NCBI GenBank assembly: GCA_005800865.1
Contig: SYEI01000410.1
Location: forward strand, 1-20,470
Direction: 5' to 3'
From: Bacteroidota bacterium
GTDB taxonomy: Bacteria > Bacteroidota > Bacteroidia > B-17B0 > Aurantibacillaceae
Length of the DNA stretch: 20,470 bases
Positions 8,053-13,834 of this stretch are shown here, one piece after another. The notes under the pieces are model-generated. The model was not told where the DNA came from. It did no database searches and was given only the letters and a program-made list of their open reading frames with translations. The position numbers were made by a program, and so were the translations under genes. Positions within the stretch are counted from its first letter, which is position 1, and the number at the start of each line of letters is the position of its first letter.

Positions 8053-9528
8053 TTATTGAGGTTTAATTTCTTGAGGAGCAGTTTTATATATTTCTTCTAA
8101 AACAGCTAATGCAATTTCATCTGTTTTGCGTAAATCGTTTTCGTTAGCACTTGTGCAAACCCAACGAAACGGCCCAAAGCCATAATCAAAACACATAGGC
8201 CCTAAAATGTCTTGCACATAAGAGTTGTATCTAAATGTAGCTCCAACATGCCCCCCTTTTAATGCTTTCTCTGTTTTATAAATATCAGCTCCTGCTCTTC
8301 CAGCTTCCAATAAAAAGGCGTTTCCATAATCAAAGAAATACATGTTTTTTGCCGTTAAGGTATTTACTGCATTTGCATGACGCACTAACGTTTTCTGAAC
8401 TTCCTCTTTAAATTGATCAGGATTTTCCGCCATCATTTGGTTGCTTTCTTCTAAAGACAAACCAACTGGATAATAACCTCCCGCCCAAGGATTATGTAAA
8501 GAAGTTTGATCTGAGCCAACATCTACTTTGATATCTTCCTTTACAATACGCTCCCACAAATCAACCACATTGCCTTGATAAGCTAATGACACGGATTCTT
8601 TATTAGCTTGCGCTGTTTTGATGCGTGGAATTAATAAGTCTAAATTATCAAACACTTCATCCACCCAACCTTGAGAGTGGCGTGTATGCACTGCCTTAGG
8701 ATTAATTTCAGCAGTAACAGAAACTAAGCCCGCAATTTTTGCTGCTTTAGGTTGAGCGCCACTCATGCCGCCTAAACCACAGGTCACAAATAATTTTCCA
8801 ATTCTATCTTCTTCCGATTTAGACACTTTACGTGCCGCATTCATTACCGTAATACAAGTGCCGTGCACAATGCCTTGCGGACCAATATACATGAACGAAC
8901 CAGCAGTCATTTGTCCGTATTGAGTTACACCTAGTGCATTAAATTTTTCCCAATCATCGGGCTTGCTATAGTTAGGAATCATCATGCCATTCGTCACAAC
9001 TACACGTGGCGCATCTTTATGAGAAGGGAATAAGCCCATTGGATGTCCGCTATATAATACTAATGTTTGTTCGTCTGTCATGATCGCTAAATACTGCATA
9101 GTAAGCAAGTACTGAGCCCAGTTTTGAAACACGGAACCGTTACCGCCATAAGTAATTAATTCGTGTGGATGTTGTGCTACGGCATAATCTAAGTTATTAC
9201 TTAGCATATGCATAATAGCAGCAGCCTGTATGCTTTGGTGAGGATACTCGTTAATTGGACGAGCAAAAATTTTATAATCAGGACGAAAGCGATACATGTA
9301 AATTCGTCCGTATGTTTTTAGTTCTTCTGCAAATTCTTTTGCTAAAACAGCGTGATGTTGAGGTTCAAAATAACGTAAGGCATTTTGAATGGCTAATTTT
9401 TTTTCTTCCCCATTTAAAATGTCTTTGCGTTTTGGCGCATGATTGATTGTGCTTTCGTATGTTTTTGGCTGAGGTAATACAGAAGGAATACCTTTTAATA
9501 TGTGTTGTTGAAATTGTTGTAATTCCAT
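8053..9528 (-). CDS. hutU: Urocanate hydratase, N-terminal and central part, ending at a premature TAA
   Basis: Urocanase converts urocanate to 4-imidazolone-5-propanoate in histidine degradation, using tightly bound NAD+ as electrophile. These 491 residues hold the N-terminal helices, the YGGNGSVFQNW block (127-137), the NAD-binding loop TCGLGGMSGAQ (249-259), SDQTSLHNPWAGGYYPVG (339-356) and FGPFRWVCTSAN (451-462) with the conserved Cys458. The frame ends at TAA (8053-8055) after APQEIKPQ. Reading through that codon continues in the same frame into QDNIVWIRDA and the C-terminal part at 7495-8022. The total would be about 677 residues, the long urocanase form I associate with Bacteroidota. 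A single base change (for example from CAA or TTA) would explain the stop. No hutH, hutI or hutF is in the window. Confidence 0.92.
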   Translation of the reverse strand: MELQQFQQHILKGIPSVLPQPKTYESTINHAPKRKDILNGEEKKLAIQNALRYFEPQHHAVLAKEFAEELKTYGRIYMYRFRPDYKIFARPINEYPHQSIQAAAIMHMLSNNLDYAVAQHPHELITYGGNGSVFQNWAQYLLTMQYLAIMTDEQTLVLYSGHPMGLFPSHKDAPRVVVTNGMMIPNYSKPDDWEKFNALGVTQYGQMTAGSFMYIGPQGIVHGTCITVMNAARKVSKSEEDRIGKLFVTCGLGGMSGAQPKAAKIAGLVSVTAEINPKAVHTRHSQGWVDEVFDNLDLLIPRIKTAQANKESVSLAYQGNVVDLWERIVKEDIKVDVGSDQTSLHNPWAGGYYPVGLSLEESNQMMAENPDQFKEEVQKTLVRHANAVNTLTAKNMYFFDYGNAFLLEAGRAGADIYKTEKALKGGHVGATFRYNSYVQDILGPMCFDYGFGPFRWVCTSANENDLRKTDEIALAVLEEIYKTAPQEIKPQ

Positions 9529-9609
9529 GAGTTAATTAGGTTAATTTAGAAGTGCTGAAATTACATGATTTTTTTTAAACTTTCAGATACATTCATTGTT
9601 TAAAATTAG

Positions 9610-10932
9610 ATGAAGCAGATATCTATATTTTGGTTTAGAAGAGATTTACGTTTAGACGATAATGCAGGTTTATACCATGCGCTTAAAAAAGGAATGCCTG
9701 TTTTGCCAATTTTTATTTTTGATAAAAACATTTTAGATAAGTTAGAAGACAAAAATGATGGTCGTGTAGAATTTATCCATCAAGCGATTTTAAGCTTAAA
9801 TGACAAGCTAATAGAGTTGGGAAGTTCCATTAAAGTGTTTTATTCGACACCCGAAAAAGTATTTAAAGACTTGACTAAAGAATATACGATTCAATCTGTT
9901 TTTACAAATCATGATTATGAACCTTATGCAGATGAGCGAGATGGAGCAGTTAAAGATTATTTAAGTAAACAAAAAATAGAATTTAAAACCTATAAAGACC
10001 AGTGCATTTTTGAAAAAGATGAAGTGACCAAAGATGATGGAAAACCTTATACTATATTTACGCCATACAGTCGTAAATGGAAATTACGCTTAACCGATTT
10101 TCATGTAAAGGCTTATCCAAATAAAAAATATTTTAAGTATTTTATTCAAACAAAAACTTTTGATATTCCAACTTTAAATGAGATGGGATTTGAAAAATCA
10201 GAATTAGAATTCCCATCAACAACGATTAGCAAATCAATTGTTACTAATTACAAAGAACAACGAGATTTCCCTGCCATTAAAGGTACCAGTAAATTAAGCG
10301 TGCATTTACGTTTTGGAACAGTGAGTATTAGAGCATTAGCAAAACAAGCCTTAGTATTAAACGAAACGTGGTTAAACGAATTGATCTGGCGAGATTTTTA
10401 CATGATGATTTTGTACCATTTTCCTCATGCTGCTAAAAATTCGTTTAAACCACAATATGATAGAATTGAATGGCGTAATAACGAAAGTGAATTTAAAGCT
10501 TGGTGTGAAGGTAAAACCGGCTTCCCTATAGTGGATGCTGGTATGCGTGAATTAAACGAAACAGGTTTTATGCATAACAGAGTTAGAATGATTGTGGCCA
10601 GTTTTTTAGTGAAAGATTTATTAATTGATTGGCGTTGGGGCGAAGCTTACTTTGCACAAAAATTGTTAGACTTTGATTTAAGTGCCAATAATGGAGGTTG
10701 GCAATGGGCGGCAGGAAGTGGTTGTGATGCAGCACCTTATTTTAGAGTATTTAATCCAACAGAGCAAACCAAAAAGTTCGATCCAAAGTATGAGTACATC
10801 AAAAAATGGATTCCTGAATTTAACACAGCTAAATATCCAAAGCCAATTGTTGATCATGCCTCTGCACGTTTAAGAGTATTGGCTGTTTACAAAGAAGCCT
10901 TAAGCGAGAACAAACAAACTAAGCTGTTTTAA
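9610..10932 (+). CDS. phrB: Class I deoxyribodipyrimidine (CPD) photolyase
   Basis: The 440-residue FAD enzyme repairs UV-induced cyclobutane pyrimidine dimers in blue light. The N-terminal alpha/beta antenna domain begins IFWFRRDLRLDDN (6-18). The C-terminal helical FAD domain carries ELIWRDFY (257-264), AWCEGKTGFPIVDAGMRELN (297-316), MHNRVRMIVASFLVKDLLID (321-340) and NNGGWQWAAGSGCDAAPYFR (360-379). Trp288, Trp341 and Trp364 have the spacing of the electron-transfer triad Trp306/359/382 of the E. coli enzyme. Asn360 sits where photolyases keep Asn near flavin N5 and plant cryptochromes have Asp, so this is called a photolyase rather than a cryptochrome. Which antenna chromophore is bound cannot be read off. 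It is transcribed divergently from hutU across an 81-base gap in which I see no convincing promoter, and it appears monocistronic. The 108-base AT-rich gap after it shows no terminator hairpin. Confidence 0.95.
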   Translation: MKQISIFWFRRDLRLDDNAGLYHALKKGMPVLPIFIFDKNILDKLEDKNDGRVEFIHQAILSLNDKLIELGSSIKVFYSTPEKVFKDLTKEYTIQSVFTNHDYEPYADERDGAVKDYLSKQKIEFKTYKDQCIFEKDEVTKDDGKPYTIFTPYSRKWKLRLTDFHVKAYPNKKYFKYFIQTKTFDIPTLNEMGFEKSELEFPSTTISKSIVTNYKEQRDFPAIKGTSKLSVHLRFGTVSIRALAKQALVLNETWLNELIWRDFYMMILYHFPHAAKNSFKPQYDRIEWRNNESEFKAWCEGKTGFPIVDAGMRELNETGFMHNRVRMIVASFLVKDLLIDWRWGEAYFAQKLLDFDLSANNGGWQWAAGSGCDAAPYFRVFNPTEQTKKFDPKYEYIKKWIPEFNTAKYPKPIVDHASARLRVLAVYKEALSENKQTKLF

Positions 10933-11040
10933 TTTCCAAAGTTATTTTTACGTTAATTAAATAAATTAGAATTAAATGTTAAAACATGTATTCTATTTAA
11001 TTCATTTATTTATATTTACTTTATATTTTATATATAAACT

Positions 11041-11427
11041 ATGAAGAAACTGTTTTATTCTAACTTTTTTAAACTTAGTGTTGTGCTTTTTGCGAGTAGT
11101 TTTTTGTTTGAATCCTGTAAACACAAAACTGATTTTGATGCGCTTGCAGATGTAAGTTATTCAGAAAGCATTGCACCAATCATAAGTTCTAATTGTGCAT
11201 TTAGTGGTTGCCATGGAGATTCATTACCAGCTAGCATAAAATTAACCACTTATGCTTCTTTGATGAATGGTGGAATTGAATCAGGATCTCCACAAAAAAG
11301 CGAATTATACCAAAAATTAAAAACTTTAGGAGATGATATCATGCCTAAAAAACCATACACTGAATTAACGGAAAAACAAATTCAATTGATTTATGTGTGG
11401 ATTGGACAAGGAGCAAAAAACAATTAA
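11041..11427 (+). CDS. Small heme lipoprotein with an unusual CX4CH motif
   Basis: The 128-residue protein has a lipoprotein signal peptide (LFESC, lipidated Cys26) and a single short cytochrome-like domain. The would-be heme site is NCAFSGCHG (Cys52, Cys57, His58). It therefore has four residues between the cysteines instead of two, a spacing known from a few c-type hemes such as in multiheme cytochromes c3. Met101 in DDIMPKK is a plausible distal ligand. The flanking pattern SYSESIAPIISSNC...CH...MP...L...I...W...GA is shared with the next gene, which has normal CXXCH, so the two are paralogs. It is probably anchored in the envelope, facing the periplasm or surface. It is the first gene of a four-gene operon and the next gene follows after 9 bases. 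A weak TATATTTA element lies at 11011-11018, 22 bases before the start. Covalent heme attachment is inference. Confidence 0.82.
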   Translation: MKKLFYSNFFKLSVVLFASSFLFESCKHKTDFDALADVSYSESIAPIISSNCAFSGCHGDSLPASIKLTTYASLMNGGIESGSPQKSELYQKLKTLGDDIMPKKPYTELTEKQIQLIYVWIGQGAKNN

Positions 11428-11436
11428 TTAAAAACT

Positions 11437-11805
11437 ATGAAAAAAATATATTTATCAATTTTATCATTAGGCACAATTTGTTTTTTGAACAGTTGTTATT
11501 ATGATAACCACAAAGAATTGCGTCCAGAGGCGGCGTTACCAAATTCAACATCTAATTGCGATACTGTGAATGCTATAAGTTATTCATCGCAAATTGTACC
11601 AATATTATCTTCTGCTTGTTTGGGTTGTCATAATCCAGGTAGTGGAGATTTGTCAAATCATTCAAGTGTTCAGGCATATGCCTTATCAGGTGATTTATAT
11701 ACTCGAGTGAATACTGGAAACATGCCTCAAGGTGGCCCTAAGTTATCGGATTGTGATATTGCAAAAATAAAAAAATGGGTAGATGCAGGAGCCCCAAATA
11801 ACTAA
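11437..11805 (+). CDS. Small monoheme c-type cytochrome lipoprotein
   Basis: The 122-residue protein has a lipobox ending at Cys20 (CFLNSC) and one canonical heme motif, CLGCH (Cys61, Cys64, His65). Met96 (GNMPQGG) is a likely sixth ligand. The body matches the preceding gene product: ISYSSQIVPILSSACLGCH here against VSYSESIAPIISSNCAFSGCH there, and both end in a W-x4-GA-x-NN tail. Tandem duplication is likely. Extra cysteines at 41 and 106 (NCDTVN, LSDCDI) could form a disulfide. It lies 9 bases after the first lipoprotein gene and 12 bases before the beta-barrel gene. An electron-carrier role at the envelope is inferred from the heme and the anchor. Confidence 0.85.
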   Translation: MKKIYLSILSLGTICFLNSCYYDNHKELRPEAALPNSTSNCDTVNAISYSSQIVPILSSACLGCHNPGSGDLSNHSSVQAYALSGDLYTRVNTGNMPQGGPKLSDCDIAKIKKWVDAGAPNN

Positions 11806-11817
11806 TATTTTATATAT

Positions 11818-12723
11818 ATGAAAAAAATTATAGTATCTCTTTCTTTAATCATAAGTAATTCAACTGCATTTTTTGCTCAAAGTCCAGATGACTTATTAAA
11901 TATGGTGGAAGAAAAACCTAAAAAAGAATTTGTTAACGCTACTTTTAAAACAACACGATTAATCAACTTCCATACAGTGGAGGTTTTAAGTAAAAGAAGT
12001 TTAGATTTCAGAATTTCACATCGCTTTGGAGATTTCAATTCTGGAGCATATCAAGCTTGGGGACTTGATGGTGGAGCAAATATTCGTTTAGCTTTAGAAT
12101 ACACACACGGCAGTCGTTTAATGTTTGGTATTGGAAGAACATCTGGGAAAAAAATTGCAGATGGTTTTTTGAAATACCGTTTATTAAAACAAACCACTAA
12201 GGGCGGTGGAATGCCAGTTAGCGTAACTTTATTTACAAGCGTATATCATACGTTTCAACAAAACGTGATAATTGACGGAGAAAACAAATACCAATCTATT
12301 CCTGATAGATTATCTTATTGTCATCAAATTATGCTTGGGCGAAAATTCAGTTCCCGTTTTTCGTTTCAATTAGTTGGAGCAATGGTTCATGTTAATTTAG
12401 TAGACAAAATTTCTGATAAAAATGATTGTTTTGTTTTGGGCGGAGTAACCCGTTTTAAATTTGCAAAACGCCAAGCCATAACTGTAGAATATGGATTAAG
12501 ATTAAATAAATATAGCAAAGAGAAGTATTATGACAGTTTTGGCATAGGATATGATTTAGAAACAGGAGGACATGTATTCCAAATTCATTTAACAAATTCG
12601 TTTGGCTTAACAGAAGATCAATATTTTATGTATACTAATACAACATGGGAAAATTTTGGAGTACGTTTAGGATTTAACATCTCTCGTGTGTTTAGTTTAC
12701 AAGGGAAAAATAAAGGAGAATAA
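11818..12723 (+). CDS. DUF5777-family predicted outer-membrane beta-barrel protein
   Basis: The 301-residue protein has a signal peptide (cleavage near FFAQ/SPDD, residue ~21), then an acidic linker and a body of amphipathic strands. The beta-barrel texture is clear: TTRLINFHTVEVLSKRSLDFRI, SRLMFGIGRTSGKKIADGFLKYRLL and VFQIHLTNSFGLTEDQY. It fits the Bacteroidota family annotated as membrane-bound beta-barrel DUF5777, whose function I do not know. It sits between two heme lipoprotein genes and a YceI gene, 12 and 20 bases apart, so it is co-expressed with them. That suggests it serves as the outer-membrane partner of the lipoproteins. Pore, anchoring or transport activity is not shown by the sequence. 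Confidence 0.8.
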   Translation: MKKIIVSLSLIISNSTAFFAQSPDDLLNMVEEKPKKEFVNATFKTTRLINFHTVEVLSKRSLDFRISHRFGDFNSGAYQAWGLDGGANIRLALEYTHGSRLMFGIGRTSGKKIADGFLKYRLLKQTTKGGGMPVSVTLFTSVYHTFQQNVIIDGENKYQSIPDRLSYCHQIMLGRKFSSRFSFQLVGAMVHVNLVDKISDKNDCFVLGGVTRFKFAKRQAITVEYGLRLNKYSKEKYYDSFGIGYDLETGGHVFQIHLTNSFGLTEDQYFMYTNTTWENFGVRLGFNISRVFSLQGKNKGE

Positions 12724-12743
12724 ATAATTTATAATAGAAACAT

Positions 12744-13286
12744 ATGAAAAAGGTATTAGCAGTAGCATTATTAGCAGCAGCATTAAACGGTTTCTCACAA
12801 ATTTATGTGGGCGAAAAATGTAAAATCACATTTTTTAGTGAAACAAAAATGGAAAACATTGACGCCGTGAATACGGTAACTAAACCCGTTTTTAAAGCTG
12901 AAACAGGAGATTTTGCTATTAAGGCGCAGCAAAATGCTTTTGTGTTCAAGTCGGCTTTTATGCAAGAACACTATAATGAAAATTATATGGAAAGTGAAAA
13001 ATTTCCTTACGCTACTTTTAAAGGAAAAATCAAAGAAAAAGTTGATTATACTAAAGACGGAGTAACTAATGTTACGATGGAAGGAACGTTAGATATTCAC
13101 GGTGTTGAATTACCTCGTACCGTTTCGGGCACAATTACTGTGAAAGGTGGAGCAATTGCTATGGATGCAAAGTTTGATGTAAAGGTTGCAGACCATAAAA
13201 TCAAAGTACCTTCATTATATGTCGAGAAAATCGCAGAAGTTATTCAGGTAACCTATCATGCCGATATGGTTGTACTTAAGAAGTAA
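12744..13286 (+). CDS. YceI-family periplasmic protein
   Basis: The 180-residue protein has a signal peptide (MKKVLAVALLAAALNGFSQ) and a lipocalin-like YceI beta-barrel. Recognisable pieces are KITFFSETKMENIDAVN, FVFKSAFMQEHYNENYMESEKFPYATFKGKI and the strand EGTLDIHGVELPRTVSGTIT. YceI proteins bind isoprenoid lipids such as polyprenyl chains, and some are linked to quinones or heme enzymes. Its place as the last gene of an operon with two heme lipoproteins fits a role around a quinone or other isoprenoid, but this is inference. An intrinsic terminator follows 25 bases after the stop codon. Confidence 0.9.
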   Translation: MKKVLAVALLAAALNGFSQIYVGEKCKITFFSETKMENIDAVNTVTKPVFKAETGDFAIKAQQNAFVFKSAFMQEHYNENYMESEKFPYATFKGKIKEKVDYTKDGVTNVTMEGTLDIHGVELPRTVSGTITVKGGAIAMDAKFDVKVADHKIKVPSLYVEKIAEVIQVTYHADMVVLKK

Positions 13287-13311
13287 ATCAATATGTTATC
13301 TTAGTTTATCG

Positions 13312-13344
13312 AAAAAGCTGCTTCAAAACGAGGCAGCTTTTTTT
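13312..13344 (+). terminator. Intrinsic terminator of the heme lipoprotein/YceI operon
   Basis: Arms AAAAAGCTGC (13312-13321) and GCAGCTTTTT (13333-13342) pair perfectly over ten bases around an 11-base loop, and the T-run continues to 13344. It follows the YceI gene by 25 bases. The A/T-symmetric arms would let it work in the other direction too, but no minus-strand gene ends here. Confidence 0.85.
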
Positions 13345-13357
13345 ATCAAATTATTTG

Positions 13358-13365
13358 TACCTTTG
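13358..13365 (+). promoter_or_regulatory. Bacteroidota -7 promoter element (TACCTTTG) of the metal efflux locus
   Basis: TACCTTTG is an exact match to TAnnTTTG, placed 14 bases after the upstream terminator ends and directly before the small gene at 13371. No clear TTG is seen about 20 bases further upstream, where the T-run of the terminator lies. Transcription would begin around 13371-13373, giving an almost leaderless message. Confidence 0.5.
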
Positions 13366-13370
13366 TGTTG

Positions 13371-13745
13371 GTGAAAAAAATGCTTCCCATATTGTTTTTA
13401 TCTATTTATTTAGTTTCTGTAACTGAGTTACATGAACTTTTTAAGTTGCCGCAATTGGTAGAGCACTTTATCGAACACAAAGCTGAAGATAAACAAACAA
13501 CGTTTTTGGATTTTTTAGTGCTTCATTATTCTAATTCAGATGATGGCGGTGAACATTCGAAGTTGCCTTTTAAAGCACATCATGATAATGGAAATATTAT
13601 CAATTCAGGATTTGTAGCCTTTAATAGTTTCTGTCTTGTTATCAAATCAACACCTATTGAATCTAAAATTTATAAAACTCATTCTATTGATTTTATAAGT
13701 TCCTCTTACCTTTCTTCTATTTGGCAGCCGCCTAAATCTTGTTAA
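13371..13745 (+). CDS. Small exported or membrane-anchored protein preceding the czc efflux genes; family not recognised
   Basis: About 124 residues, with a hydrophobic N-terminus (KKMLPILFLSIYLVSV) that looks like a signal or anchor. A helix-like ELHELFKLPQLVEHFIEHKAEDK follows, then LVLHYSNSDDGGEHSKLPFKAHH and a Ser-rich C-terminus ending in PPKSC. His, Asp and Glu are dense in the middle, a composition suited to metal binding. From memory, unverified, similar small proteins with an HY...D...LPFK core lie before czcA-type genes in Bacteroidota. The frame opens at GTG 13365, but that codon overlaps the -7 element. GTG 13371 gives a MKK start, while the first ATG (13380) would lose the basic n-region. 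It lies 89 bases before the pump gene and is probably in the same transcript. A metal-sensing or chaperone role is inference. Confidence 0.65.
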   Translation: MKKMLPILFLSIYLVSVTELHELFKLPQLVEHFIEHKAEDKQTTFLDFLVLHYSNSDDGGEHSKLPFKAHHDNGNIINSGFVAFNSFCLVIKSTPIESKIYKTHSIDFISSSYLSSIWQPPKSC

Positions 13746-13771
13746 TTACCATTTGATTTTCGAATTTCATG

Positions 13772-13786
13772 TATACTTAGAGTATA
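13772..13786. promoter_or_regulatory. Short palindrome upstream of czcA (TATACT-TAG-AGTATA)
   Basis: Perfect 6-bp arms at 13772-13777 and 13781-13786 around a 3-base spacer, 48 bases before the czcA start. Size and place suit an operator, but in a sequence this AT-rich such a match can arise by chance and no matching regulator gene is in the window. Confidence 0.3.
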
Positions 13787-13834
13787 TCTGTTTTCGATAT
13801 TTAGTTCTATCAAATACACATTAACAATAAAAAT

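Noticed and set aside
9529..9609. Possible divergent promoters between hutU and the photolyase gene
   Set aside because: No TAnnTTTG match with sensible spacing was found on either strand, so no site is annotated.
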